This document shows, one piece after another, positions 35,776 through 44,773 of a DNA stretch of 64,000 nucleotides. The DNA comes from Actinoplanes solisilvae (GTDB lineage Bacteria; Actinomycetota; Actinomycetes; Mycobacteriales; Micromonosporaceae). The DNA lies in NCBI RefSeq assembly GCF_003999975.1, contig NZ_RJAC01000026.1, positions 36,409 to 100,408 on the forward strand, in the 5' to 3' direction. The first letter of the stretch is position 1. Each line of letters starts with the position of its first letter. A program made the translations under genes and the position numbers. The notes under the pieces were generated by a model that made no database searches, was not told the origin of the DNA, and saw nothing but the letters and a program-made list of their open reading frames with translations.

Positions 35776-36462
35776 GTGCGCATCCGCATCGTCGTCGCTT
35801 CGCTTGCCGCCGCCCTGACCGGAGCCCTGGCCGCCCCCGCCGGTGTCTCGGCCGCCCCCTCCGACCCCGGCACCAACATCATCGGCGGTGGGACGGTCTC
35901 GTCCGCGCCGTGGGCCGCCGCCGTGCTCAGCAACGGCAGCTTCACCTGCTCGGGCACGATCATCTCGGCCAACTACGTACTGACCGCGCGGCACTGCATC
36001 TCGGGCACGATGTCGGTGCGGGTCGGCAGCGTCAACCGCACCTCGGGCGGCGTGACCCGCACGGTGAGCAGCACGTCGACGCGCTACGACCTGGCCCTCA
36101 TGCGGCTCAGCTCGTCGATCTCGACGTCGTACATGCCTCTGTCGAGCGCGTACCCGCCGGTCGGCTCGACCAACTCGATCTACGGCTGGGGCATGACCTG
36201 CTACAGCGGCTGCAGCGCCTCGACGACGCTGAAGACCGCCACGGTCCAGGTCACCTCGACCAACCAGACCGACGCGTACGGTGGTCGCGCGATCGGCAGC
36301 CAGCGGATCAACGGCAACGCGTGGCGCGGCGACTCGGGCGGCCCCCAGGTCTACAACGGCGCGCAGGTCGGCGTCGCCTCCACCGCCGACGGCCAGAGCC
36401 GCCAGTACTACGGCAGCGTCGCCTACAACCGCGCCTGGATCACCTCGGTCGCCGGCGTCTGA
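35776..36462 (+). CDS. Secreted trypsin-like serine protease (S1)
   Basis: 228 residues from GTG with an AAGGAG ribosome site six bases away. Signal peptide 1-27 (ending GVSAAP), then NIIGGGTVSSAPW, the processed N-terminus of the chymotrypsin fold. The catalytic triad is His73 (LTARHC), Asp105 (YDLALM) and Ser187 (GDSGGP). The cysteine pairs around His73 and in GMTCYSGC fit disulfides. An extracellular protease; a short prosequence may be removed by autolysis. Divergent from the aldehyde dehydrogenase gene across 150 bases and ended by a strong hairpin. Confidence 0.93.
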   Translation: MRIRIVVASLAAALTGALAAPAGVSAAPSDPGTNIIGGGTVSSAPWAAAVLSNGSFTCSGTIISANYVLTARHCISGTMSVRVGSVNRTSGGVTRTVSSTSTRYDLALMRLSSSISTSYMPLSSAYPPVGSTNSIYGWGMTCYSGCSASTTLKTATVQVTSTNQTDAYGGRAIGSQRINGNAWRGDSGGPQVYNGAQVGVASTADGQSRQYYGSVAYNRAWITSVAGV

Positions 36463-36477
36463 CAGCTCTCGTCGGGC

Positions 36478-36506
36478 GGGGCCGGAGCGACACACGCTCC
36501 GGCCCC
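36478..36506. terminator. Perfect bidirectional 12-bp terminator hairpin
   Basis: GGGGCCGGAGCG and CGCTCCGGCCCC pair perfectly around a five-base loop, between the stop codons of the converging protease and methyltransferase genes, followed by TTCC on the protease side. Confidence 0.8.
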
Positions 36507-36512
36507 TTCCCG

Positions 36513-37160
36513 TCAGCCGCGGCGGGCCACCAGGTACGCCAGCGAGAACTCGTCCTCACCCTCGCGGGGCGTGTCGCCCTCGAACACCGGCTCGAAGCCC
36601 GCCGCGGTGACGTGCTCGCGCATCTCCGCCGCCGACAGGTGATAACGGTCGAAGTTGACGCCCAGCTGTGTCGTGGCCGCGCCGTTGCGCCGCAGCCGTC
36701 CGTCGCCGTTCTTGTAGGCGCACGCGAAATAGCCGCCCGGCCGCACGACGCGGGCCAGTTCGCCGAACGCGACGGGCCGGGCCTCCGGCGGCAGGAACAG
36801 CAGCGAGTACCAGCACACCACCCCCGCGAGGGATGCGTCCGCGTAGGGCAGCGACCGCAGGTCGGCCTGTTCGACCGTGAACCCCGGATGATCGCGGGTC
36901 GCCACCTCGACCATCCGCGGCGACAGGTCGGTGCCGCGCGGCGACACTCCGCGCTTGGCCAGGTAGGGCAGCAGCCGGCCGGTGCCGCAGCCGACGTCGG
37001 CCACCTCGGGGCCCAGGCCGGCGGTCAGGGTCAGCTCGCAGAACAGGTCGAGCACGGCCCGTTCGATCGGCGACTTCTCCAGGTGCCCGTCGAGGTAGCC
37101 GACGTAGAAGTCGGCCAGCACGTCGTGGGCGTCACGCAATTCGTTCGTCCGGTCATCCAC
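36513..37160 (-). CDS. Class I SAM-dependent methyltransferase (UbiE/Methyltransf_11 type)
   Basis: 215 residues from GTG (VDDRTNELRDAHDVLADFYVGYLDG); an 18-codon upstream extension is possible but lacks family similarity. Motif I VADVGCGTGRLLPYLAKRG, then GTDLSPRMVEVA, then LRSLPYADASLAGVVCWYSLLFLPP and the GELARVVRPGGYFACAYKNG sheet. Substrate unknown. It converges on the protease gene and shares its terminator. Confidence 0.9.
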   Translation of the reverse strand: MDDRTNELRDAHDVLADFYVGYLDGHLEKSPIERAVLDLFCELTLTAGLGPEVADVGCGTGRLLPYLAKRGVSPRGTDLSPRMVEVATRDHPGFTVEQADLRSLPYADASLAGVVCWYSLLFLPPEARPVAFGELARVVRPGGYFACAYKNGDGRLRRNGAATTQLGVNFDRYHLSAAEMREHVTAAGFEPVFEGDTPREGEDEFSLAYLVARRG

Positions 37161-37570
37161 GGGCAGGGACCCTATCGCGTCGGCGCGTTCCCGACGGGGC
37201 GCCCCTAACCACACTAAATGGACACCGGAAACATCCAGTCAATTCCCAGAAACCATTCATATCACCCGTTGCGAATGGCCCGCGCGATTAGTGGGAGATC
37301 AAATAACCGCCGAAAACGGACTGCGGGGTGGCCGTGCGGACGATCTCCGGCGAATACTTGAGCGGACGCACGACGTGGTCGCCCCATCACGCCGTGTGCC
37401 CGAAATCGGTGCTATATATCCGATCCGTTGCCGACAGGTCACCCCTTGTTCAGCAGGGTTGACTAAAAGATCACGACCATATATCTGTTCTCACGGCGTT
37501 GAGCCCGGCGCGGGCGGCCCTCGTAGTAGAGGATTGTCAGACGCCTGTGTCACAGAGGGAGTTCGAACAT
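37161..37570. other. AT-richer 410-base intergenic region before the LCP gene
   Basis: No gene found. It is visibly less G+C-rich than its surroundings (ATATATCC, ATATATCTG and GATCAAATAACC stretches) and probably holds the promoters of the LytR-CpsA-Psr gene and the divergent methyltransferase. A GGAAAC element at 37226-37231 resembles an ECF sigma -35 site, but no firm -10 could be fixed. Confidence 0.35.
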
Positions 37571-38785
37571 ATGCCGGCACAGAGCGCCACGATGAGAAAT
37601 CGTGACGACCGCCAGGGTCAGCGGAATACGCAGAACGGTGGCGGAACCGGCAAGAACGGCAAGAAGAGCAAGCGCCGCAAAGCGCCGCTCTGGGCCAAGC
37701 TGGTGATGACGTTCGGCGTGATCCTCGCGCTGGTCGGCGTGGGCGGCCTCGTCTCGGTCAACTACTTCCTGGGCAAGCTGACCAACAACATCCAGACGAC
37801 CTCGTCGGTGCTCGACTCGGAGGGCAACCTCGGCAACAAGACGGTCGAGGCGGGCAAGCTGCCCAAGGGCGCGATGAACCTGCTCATGCTCGGCCTCGAC
37901 ACGCGCACCGGGTGGGGCGAGGGCGAGTCCCGCTCCGACACGATCCTGATCCTGCACATCACCGCCTCGCACGACCAGGCGTACATGATCTCGATCCCCC
38001 GGGACACGATGGCGAAGATCCCGGCCGACGCGAAGATGAACTTCCCCGGCACCACCGCCCGCATCAACTCGGCCTACACCTTCGGGTCGCAGAAGGGCCG
38101 GGGCTGGCAGGGCGGCGCCAAGCTGGCCACCAAGGCCATCAACGAGCTGACCGGCATCGAGTTCGACGGCGTCATGGTCATCGACTTCAACGGCTTCAAG
38201 GGCATCCTCGAGGCGATGGGCGGCGTGCACCTGTGCGTCGACAAGCGCATGTGGTCGAGCCACTACGTCGTCAACAAGGGCAAGGTCGAGTACGCGCACG
38301 GCGCCGACCCGAAGTCGCCCCCGCGCAACGCCCTCTGGTTCGAGAAGGGCTGCCGCACCATGCAGCCGTGGGAGGCGCTCGAGTTCTCCCGCCTGCGCCA
38401 CTCGACCAACGGCGACTACGACCGTCAGCGCCACCAGCAGCAGCTGCTGCGAGCGATGGCCAAGAAGGCCAGCAGCGCCGGCATCATGGGCAACCCGGCC
38501 AAGGTCGGCAAGATCCTGCAGGCGGCCGGCAAGTCGCTGAAGATGGACACGCACGGCGTGCCGGTCGACAACTTCATCTTCGGCCTCAAGGGCCTGGCCG
38601 CCGGCGACCTGATCCCGATCAAGACGAACAACGGCACCTACGCCGGCAACGGCTCCGGCGCCGAGACGATCAACGCCGACACCCAGGCGCTGTTCGACGC
38701 CACCGCGGCCGACAAGCTCCCGGCCTACCTGATCCGGCACCCCGAGCTGCTGATCAGCGACGCGACGGGCGCCTCGAAGTCCTGA
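37571..38785 (+). CDS. LytR-CpsA-Psr (LCP) family cell-wall glycopolymer ligase
   Basis: 404 residues from ATG with AGAGGGAG upstream. A charged cytoplasmic tail rich in Lys/Arg/Asn (1-37) precedes one membrane anchor (about 42-66). The LCP domain follows outside the cell: NLLMLGLDTR, SDTILILHITASHDQAYMIS, IPRDTM, FDGVMVIDFNGFKGILEAMGG, and EALEFSRLRHSTNGDYDRQR. These contain the Arg and Asp residues that bind the polyprenyl phosphate head group. It transfers arabinogalactan- or teichoic-acid-like polymers to peptidoglycan. Its 3' end overlaps the facing methyltransferase gene by 32 bases. Confidence 0.92.
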   Translation: MPAQSATMRNRDDRQGQRNTQNGGGTGKNGKKSKRRKAPLWAKLVMTFGVILALVGVGGLVSVNYFLGKLTNNIQTTSSVLDSEGNLGNKTVEAGKLPKGAMNLLMLGLDTRTGWGEGESRSDTILILHITASHDQAYMISIPRDTMAKIPADAKMNFPGTTARINSAYTFGSQKGRGWQGGAKLATKAINELTGIEFDGVMVIDFNGFKGILEAMGGVHLCVDKRMWSSHYVVNKGKVEYAHGADPKSPPRNALWFEKGCRTMQPWEALEFSRLRHSTNGDYDRQRHQQQLLRAMAKKASSAGIMGNPAKVGKILQAAGKSLKMDTHGVPVDNFIFGLKGLAAGDLIPIKTNNGTYAGNGSGAETINADTQALFDATAADKLPAYLIRHPELLISDATGASKS

Positions 38786-39545
38786 CGACGGCGTACCACG
38801 CGGGGATCCGCTGGACCGGCCCGCCCGGCTCCAGCGGAATCCCGTAGACCTCGGTCGCGCCCTGCTCGACCGTCTCCCAGCCGCCGGCCGGGAACACCTG
38901 CGCCACCTCCTCGGGCCCGAACCGCCGCGGCGCCCGCACGCCGGCCCGGATCAGCCGGTGCACGAGCGGCGGCAGCCGGGTCGGGCGGGCGCCCTGGTCG
39001 AGCAAATAGTCGAGCGGGTCGCCGGTGTGGTTGGTCTCGCAGAGGTAGAGCGTTCCCCGCTCCCCCAGCAGCGCCGCGATGTTCGCGGCCACCGCCCGCC
39101 GCGCGTCGTCGTCGAGCACGTGCAACACCCCACGGATGTGCACGTTGGCGTCCCCGATCTCGTCGTGCAGCCGCTCCCCGAGCCCGCCCGAAGCGATGTC
39201 CGCGACCCGGAAGACGACGGCCGCGCCCGAACCGGCGCGGGCGACCGCGGCCGCCGAACCGTCGATGCCGATCACCCGCGAACCGAACTTCGTCAACGCG
39301 TGCACCTGGCGCCCTGAACCGCAGCCCAGATCGACCATCGGCAGCCCGGGGTCGGCGTGCCGGCTCAGCATCGCGGCGAGCATCTCCGCCTCGGCCGGCT
39401 CGTCGGCGTCCCACAGCACGTCGCCGTCCGGCCCGAGACGTGAGATGCCGTCCCAATACCGCTCCCACGCCCGCGTCTGGGATCGAGGTGCGCCGATCGA
39501 CGCCAGGGTCAGCCGCGGGATCAACAGATACTTGCGCCAGCTCAA
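38754..39545 (-). CDS. Class I SAM-dependent methyltransferase
   Basis: 263 residues from TTG, which a GGAG site supports at a normal distance; no better start is nearby. Motif I is MVDLGCGSGRQVHALTKFG with VIGIDGSAAAVARA next. ERYWDGISRLGPDGDVLWDAD in the N-terminal part resembles the thiopurine-type methyltransferases of actinobacteria. A GERGTLYLCETNHTGDPLDY segment completes the core. Substrate unknown. It overlaps the LCP gene end to end. Confidence 0.83.
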   Translation of the reverse strand: MSWRKYLLIPRLTLASIGAPRSQTRAWERYWDGISRLGPDGDVLWDADEPAEAEMLAAMLSRHADPGLPMVDLGCGSGRQVHALTKFGSRVIGIDGSAAAVARAGSGAAVVFRVADIASGGLGERLHDEIGDANVHIRGVLHVLDDDARRAVAANIAALLGERGTLYLCETNHTGDPLDYLLDQGARPTRLPPLVHRLIRAGVRAPRRFGPEEVAQVFPAGGWETVEQGATEVYGIPLEPGGPVQRIPAWYAVVRTSRRPSRR

Positions 39546-39597
39546 GATCGGGCTCCAGGTGGCACGCTGGGGACGGGGCGGCGCCGATCCGGACCGT

Positions 39598-39654
39598 CAG
39601 TTCCAGACCGGGCGGGCCGGCGCCGGTTCAGCGATCAGTTCCAGACCGGGCGGG
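39598..39654. repeat. 38-bp-spaced duplication at the hyuB 3' end
   Basis: CAGTTCCAGACCGGGCGGG occurs twice, starting at 39598 and 39636. The second copy encodes the last codons and stop of the hydantoinase B gene; the first is a non-coding duplicate just beyond it, consistent with a short tandem duplication of the gene end. Confidence 0.85.
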
Positions 39655-41506
39655 TCGGGGCCGGAAGGCCGGTCTCATCCTGGCAGCGCGCGAGGATCAC
39701 GTCGAGCCCCGGCCCCATGTCGAACACCGGCAATTCGTCCGGCCGCTCCGCCCGCAGGACGCCGCGCCGCTCCGAGGTGGCGTCGACGTCCACCGAACCG
39801 TCGTCGAGCACCACCACCCCGTACGCCTGGGCCCCGGCCGGTGTGACGAGACCGCGCCGCACCTCGAGGGCGACCAGCGCCGGATCGCGTTCGAGCGGGT
39901 CGCCCCACCCGCCACCGCCCCAGGTGACGAAATGCAGCACGTCCCCCGGTCGTACGGGAATGTCGTGGCATTTGCTGGGCAGCATCTCGCGCTCGCCGCC
40001 GTCGCGGTCGATCCACTTGCGACCGCGCGCGCCCGGGGCCCCGCCGTTGACCCCCCACGGGTAGGTCAGCCACCGGTCGTCGTGAATGGCGATCGTCCCC
40101 GGCTCGAGGAACCGGTAGGCCACGTCGACGCCGTTGCCGCCGCGGTGCAGTCCCGCGCCCCCGGTGTCGGCGACGGTCTCCCACTTCTCGATGCGCAGCG
40201 GGTAGTACGACTCGAGGAATTCGCACGGGATGTTCACGAAGCTGGGCCACAGCGAGTGCCCGTCGGGCCCGTCCCCGAGCGGCCGCCCCGGAATCCCGCC
40301 GAACCCGATCGAGTAGAGCTGGAACCACTCCCCCTTGCGGTCGCCCGTCGAGTAGTTCCCGGAATACATGAAGTGCGGCGACGACGAGAAACCGGCCGCG
40401 TTGAGCAGCGCCGGGTTCGTCTGCCCCAGCAGCCCGCCGAACAGGTCGAAGACCCGCCCGATGCCGTGGTTGCGGGCGTTGAGCGCGGCCGGGTGCTTCG
40501 GCTTCCAGTACGACCCGTCGGGGATCGTCACCTTCACCAGCGGATAGAAGCCGTCGTTCCACAGGATCTGCGGGTCGGCCACCGTGATCATGTAGATGCC
40601 GAAGAACATCCGGGCCAGGTTCTCGTTCAGGTAGTAGTTGACCGGCCCGATGGCCTGCGGCGACGACCCGGTGAAGTCGAGGTGCACCTCGTCGCCGGTG
40701 CGGGTCAGGGACAACTTCAGCTCGTACGGGCCGTAGCCGACACCGTCGTCGCAGATGTAATCGGTGAACGAGAGGGTGCGACCCTCCTCGAAGACGACGT
40801 GCAGCAACGTCTTCATCGCGTCATAGTTGCGTTGCAGCAGAGCGTCCAGAGCCGAGAGGTACGTGGCCACCCCGAACCGGGCGCACATCTCGCGGACCCG
40901 CCGCGCGGCCGTGCGGCAGGCGGCCACGAGCCCGTTGAGGTCGGCGCGGTTCCACTCGGGCACGCGCACCTGGTTCAGGATGATGCGCAGCGCGTCGTCG
41001 TTGAGCACCCCGGCCGAGTAGAGCTTGAACGGCGGGATGACCACACCCTCCTCGTAGATCGTCTTCGCGTCGGTCGGCATCGACGACGGCGTCTTGCCTC
41101 CCACGTCGGACATGTGGCCGAACATCGACGACCAGCCGACGACCCGACCGTCGACGTAGATCGGCATGACCACCAGCCAGTCGTTGGCGTGGCTGATGGC
41201 GGCGCCGCACGCGTAGGGGTCGGAGGTCAGCAGCACGTCGCCCTCGCGGATCTCGCCGGCGAAGCCCTGCAGGAAGTCGGGGATGGAGAGCCCGAACTGC
41301 CCGACCACCATGCGCCCGTCGGGGTCGGCGATGAGCGGGAACTCGTCGTGCTGCTCGCGGATGCCGGGCGAGAGCGCCGTGCGGAACAGCACCTCGTCCA
41401 TCTCGTAGCGGGCGTTGCGCAGCCCGTTCTCGACCAGGTCGAGGGTCACGGGGTCGACGTCGCCCTTGGTGATCGCGTCGGTCGCGGTCTGCACGATGCT
41501 GGCCAT
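39635..41506 (-). CDS. Hydantoinase B/oxoprolinase-family protein
   Basis: 623 residues from ATG. HyuB features: DPVTLDLVENGLRNARYEMDE, ALSPGIREQHDEFPLIADPDG, SDPYACGAAISHANDWLVVMP, DVGGKTP, and FTGSSPQAIGPVNYYLNENLA, ending in a WGGGGWGDPLERDP glycine-rich region. It pairs with the HyuA homologue to form ATP-dependent hydantoinase, 5-oxoprolinase or acetone/acetophenone-carboxylase-type enzymes. Four bases separate it from the hyuA stop codon. Which reaction this pair performs is not decidable from sequence by eye. Confidence 0.9.
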   Translation of the reverse strand: MASIVQTATDAITKGDVDPVTLDLVENGLRNARYEMDEVLFRTALSPGIREQHDEFPLIADPDGRMVVGQFGLSIPDFLQGFAGEIREGDVLLTSDPYACGAAISHANDWLVVMPIYVDGRVVGWSSMFGHMSDVGGKTPSSMPTDAKTIYEEGVVIPPFKLYSAGVLNDDALRIILNQVRVPEWNRADLNGLVAACRTAARRVREMCARFGVATYLSALDALLQRNYDAMKTLLHVVFEEGRTLSFTDYICDDGVGYGPYELKLSLTRTGDEVHLDFTGSSPQAIGPVNYYLNENLARMFFGIYMITVADPQILWNDGFYPLVKVTIPDGSYWKPKHPAALNARNHGIGRVFDLFGGLLGQTNPALLNAAGFSSSPHFMYSGNYSTGDRKGEWFQLYSIGFGGIPGRPLGDGPDGHSLWPSFVNIPCEFLESYYPLRIEKWETVADTGGAGLHRGGNGVDVAYRFLEPGTIAIHDDRWLTYPWGVNGGAPGARGRKWIDRDGGEREMLPSKCHDIPVRPGDVLHFVTWGGGGWGDPLERDPALVALEVRRGLVTPAGAQAYGVVVLDDGSVDVDATSERRGVLRAERPDELPVFDMGPGLDVILARCQDETGLPAPTRPVWN

Positions 41507-41510
41507 GGGT

Positions 41511-43568
41511 TCAGCCCTCCAGGCTCTCGAGCGGGCGGATCAGCAGGCTGCCGTTCGGGTCGGTGGTGGCCGCGTGGCCGGGCAGGATCAGCGTGGTCGA
41601 GTCCATCTCGGTGACGATCGCCGGGCCGGTCACGACGTCGCCGGCGCGCAGCAGCAGCCGGTCGTAGAGGGCGGCGTCGACGAACCCGCCGTCGACGTAG
41701 ATGCGCGTGCTGCCCGTGCGGGCCGCGGCCGGGTCGCCGTCGCCCTTGTCCAGATGCACCGGGGCGACGCGTGGCCGGGCGCCGGTGACGGTGGCGCGGG
41801 CGTTGACCAGCTCGTGGTCGACGCCGAGGGTGAACGAGAAGAGCCGCTCGTGCTCGGCGTCGAAGCGCCCGGCCAGCCCGTCGAGCCCGTCGTTCTCGAA
41901 CGAGAAGGTGACCGGCAGCTCGTTGCCCTGCCCGACGTAGCGCAGGTCGGCCGAGTAGCCGATCGTCTGCTTCTCGGCCGGGACGCCCTGCTCGATCAGC
42001 CGTCCCGAGGCTGCGGCGGCCAGCTCGGTGAAGATGACGGCGAACTCGTCGGGGCTCAGGTCGCCGAGCTTGCGCAGCACCGTGCGGGCGGACTCGTCGC
42101 GGGCCGAGGTGGTGGCGTCGCCGAGGGCGCAGAGCACTCCGGGCGAGGGCGGCACGATGACCGGCCACGCCCCGGTGAGCCGGCCGAGCGCGTTGGCGTG
42201 CAGCGGTCCGGCGCCGCCGAACGCGACGAGGGCGAACTCGCGCGGGTCGAAGCCCTGCTGCACGCTGACCAGGCGCAGCCCGCCGAGCATGTTCTCGTTG
42301 ACGATGTCGACGATCCCGGCGGCGGCCTGCTCGGCGCTGTCCAGGCCCATCGCGTCGGCGATCGTCTGCACCGCGGCCCGGGCGGCGTCGCGGTCGAGCG
42401 CGATCTCCCCGCCGGCCAGGGTCGACGGCAGGTAGCCGAGCACCACGTTGGCGTCGGTCACCGTGGGGGCGTTGCCGCCTTTCCCGTACGCGGCGGGGCC
42501 CGGCTCGGCGCCGGCCGACTGCGGCCCCACGCGCAGCGCGCGGGTCAGCTCGGGCACGTGGGCGATCGAGCCGCCGCCCGCGCCCACCGTGCGGACGTCG
42601 ACGGCGGAGGCCCGTACGGTCAGATCGCCGACCTTGGTCTCGCGGCCGATGCGCGCCTGGCCCTGCCGCACGAGCGCGACGTCGGTCGAGGTGCCGCCCA
42701 TATCGAAGGTGAGCAGCTCGGTGTGCCCGGACTGCTCGGCGACCCAGACCGCGCCCGCGACCCCGCCGGCCGGCCCGGAGAGCAGCATCGTGACCGGCGC
42801 CCCGATCGCCGCGTGGGCCGCGGCCAGCCCGCCGTCGCTGCGCAGGATCGACAGCTCGGCCGGCACACCCTCGGCGGCGAGCTTGGCCGACAGGTTGGCC
42901 ACGTAGCGGGCGACGTGCGGCTGAACGTAGCCGTTGGCCACGGTGGTCAGCGCCCGTTCGTATTCGCGCATCTCGGGCAGCACGACGCTGGACAGCGAAA
43001 CCTCGACCCCGGGCAGCTCCTCGGCGGCGAGCTCGGCCAGGCGCCGCTCGTGCGCGCCGTTGGCGAAGGCGTTGATGAGCGAGACGGCCAGGGCCTCGAC
43101 GCCCTGCTCGCGCAGCCGGCCCAGGGCTTGCCGGGCCGCGTCCTCGTCGAGCTCGCGCACCACCGAACCGTCGGAGGCGACGCGTTCGGGCACCTCGACC
43201 GTGTTCTCCAGCGCGGCCAGGGGTTCGGGCTTGGGCCAGATGATCCAGCCGGCCAGGCCGCCGGGCACGAACGAGCGAGCGATCTGCAGCACCTGCCGGA
43301 ACCCCTCGGTGGTCACCAGGCCGACGGTCGCGCCCTTGCCCTCGAGGATCGCGTTGGTGGCGACCGTGGTGCCGTGCAGGACGTGCGCGACGGCCTGCCG
43401 GTCGATGCCGGCCTCGGCGCACACCTTGTCGATGCCGTGCAGCACGCCCACCGACTGGTCGCTCGGCGTCGAGGCGGTCTTGGCCCGCCACGTCGAACCG
43501 GTGTCCTCGTCGACGAGCAGCACGTCGGTGAAGGTGCCTCCCACATCCACGCCGAGTCGATACGACAT
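41511..43568 (-). CDS. Hydantoinase A/oxoprolinase-family protein
   Basis: 685 residues from ATG with AAGGAG four bases upstream. The actin-like ATPase fold shows RLGVDVGGTFTDVLLVDEDTG at the N-terminus, HGTTVATNAILEGKGATVG, TFDMGGTSTDVALV, and VAFGGAGPLHANALG. Members activate an amide, carbonyl or carboxyl with ATP and work with a HyuB subunit. Nine bases separate it from the preceding CoA-transferase gene. Length is normal for HyuA. Confidence 0.91.
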   Translation of the reverse strand: MSYRLGVDVGGTFTDVLLVDEDTGSTWRAKTASTPSDQSVGVLHGIDKVCAEAGIDRQAVAHVLHGTTVATNAILEGKGATVGLVTTEGFRQVLQIARSFVPGGLAGWIIWPKPEPLAALENTVEVPERVASDGSVVRELDEDAARQALGRLREQGVEALAVSLINAFANGAHERRLAELAAEELPGVEVSLSSVVLPEMREYERALTTVANGYVQPHVARYVANLSAKLAAEGVPAELSILRSDGGLAAAHAAIGAPVTMLLSGPAGGVAGAVWVAEQSGHTELLTFDMGGTSTDVALVRQGQARIGRETKVGDLTVRASAVDVRTVGAGGGSIAHVPELTRALRVGPQSAGAEPGPAAYGKGGNAPTVTDANVVLGYLPSTLAGGEIALDRDAARAAVQTIADAMGLDSAEQAAAGIVDIVNENMLGGLRLVSVQQGFDPREFALVAFGGAGPLHANALGRLTGAWPVIVPPSPGVLCALGDATTSARDESARTVLRKLGDLSPDEFAVIFTELAAAASGRLIEQGVPAEKQTIGYSADLRYVGQGNELPVTFSFENDGLDGLAGRFDAEHERLFSFTLGVDHELVNARATVTGARPRVAPVHLDKGDGDPAAARTGSTRIYVDGGFVDAALYDRLLLRAGDVVTGPAIVTEMDSTTLILPGHAATTDPNGSLLIRPLESLEG

Positions 43569-43576
43569 CTCGCTCC

Positions 43577-44773
43577 TTAGATGGTCATGTTTGTGCGCAG
43601 GCTCGCGCGCTCCGTTTCGCCGAGGCCCAGAAGACCGCCGTAGATCTCGTCGTTGTGCTCGCCCAGCGCCGGGCCGGCCGAGCGGACCGCCCCGGGTGAC
43701 TCGCTCAGGCGCGGCGTCGCGTTCTGCATGGGGAGTTCGCCGAAGTCGGGGTGCGGCACGGTGACGATCGCCTGCCGGGCCGCGAAGTGCGGGTCGTCGA
43801 ACATGTCGCGGGCCCGGAAGATGCGCCCGGCCGGCACGCCCGCCTCGTGCAGCGCGGCCAGCAGCCCTTCGGCCTCGCGCTTGGAGGTCCACTCGGCGAT
43901 CAGGTTGTCGAGCTCGACCATGGCCTTGCCCCGCGCCGAATGGGTCGCGTAGCGCGGGTCGGTGGCCAGCTCAGGCTGCTCCATCACCGCGGCGAGGCGT
44001 CCGAAGACCGTGTCCTGGTTGGCGGCGATGAGGATCAGGTCGCCGTCGCCGGTCGGGTAGACGTTGCTGGGCGACACGTTGGGCAGCGTCGCACCGGTGC
44101 GTTCGCGCTGGTAGCCGGCGACCGCCCACTCGGGCAGCAACGACTCCATCATGGCCAGCACCGCCTCGTAGATGGCCGAGTCGACCACCTGGCCGCGCCC
44201 GGTGCGGGTGCGGTGATGCACGGCGACCAGAGTTCCCAGGCACGCGTACGTCGCGGCGAGCGAGTCGCCCAGCGAGATGCCGGCCCGCACCGGTGGCCGG
44301 TCGGGCTCGCCCATCACGTACCGGATGCCGCCCATGGCCTCGCCGATCGAGCCGAACCCGGCCCGGCTCGCGTAGGGCCCGGTCTGCCCGTAGCCGGTGA
44401 CCCGGGTGACGATGAGCCCCGGATTGGTCTGCCACAGCGTCTCGGGCGCCAGCCCCCAGCGTTCGAGCGTGCCGGGGCGGAAGTTCTCGACCACGATGTC
44501 GGCCCGGTCGATCAGCTGCCGGATCAGCGCCTGCCCCTCGGGCTTGCGCAGGTCGCAGGTGACCGACTTCTTGTTGCGGGCGACCACCGGCCACCACAGC
44601 GACTTGCCGTGCGGCTTCTCGCGCCCCCACTGCCGCATCGGATCGCCCGCGCCGGGCGCCTCAACCTTGATCACCTCAGCGCCGAAGTCGCCGAGGAGCT
44701 GGCCGCAGAAGGGCCCGGCGAGCAACTGGCCGAACTCGACGACCCGCAGATCGTCCAGCGGGAGCGCGGTCAC
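43577..44773 (-). CDS. Class III CoA-transferase (CaiB/BaiF family)
   Basis: 398 residues from GTG, whose bases overlap the GntR stop (GTGA). Family features: LRVVEFGQLLAGPFCGQLLGDFGAEVIKVE, with the catalytic Asp expected in the RNKKSVTCDLRKPEGQALI / LADIVVENFRPG region (DIVVENFRPGTLERWGL), then TGYGQTGPYASRAGFGSIGEA and RIFRARDMFDDPHFAARQ. It moves CoA between carboxylic acids, for example from a short acyl-CoA to the pathway substrate. In this operon it may activate the product or substrate of the HyuAB enzyme. Confidence 0.9.
   Translation of the reverse strand: MTALPLDDLRVVEFGQLLAGPFCGQLLGDFGAEVIKVEAPGAGDPMRQWGREKPHGKSLWWPVVARNKKSVTCDLRKPEGQALIRQLIDRADIVVENFRPGTLERWGLAPETLWQTNPGLIVTRVTGYGQTGPYASRAGFGSIGEAMGGIRYVMGEPDRPPVRAGISLGDSLAATYACLGTLVAVHHRTRTGRGQVVDSAIYEAVLAMMESLLPEWAVAGYQRERTGATLPNVSPSNVYPTGDGDLILIAANQDTVFGRLAAVMEQPELATDPRYATHSARGKAMVELDNLIAEWTSKREAEGLLAALHEAGVPAGRIFRARDMFDDPHFAARQAIVTVPHPDFGELPMQNATPRLSESPGAVRSAGPALGEHNDEIYGGLLGLGETERASLRTNMTI

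Noticed and set aside
42028..43764. Plus-strand frames opposite hyuA and the CoA-transferase gene
   Set aside because: Ser/Arg/Ala-rich antisense shadows without ribosome sites or motifs.
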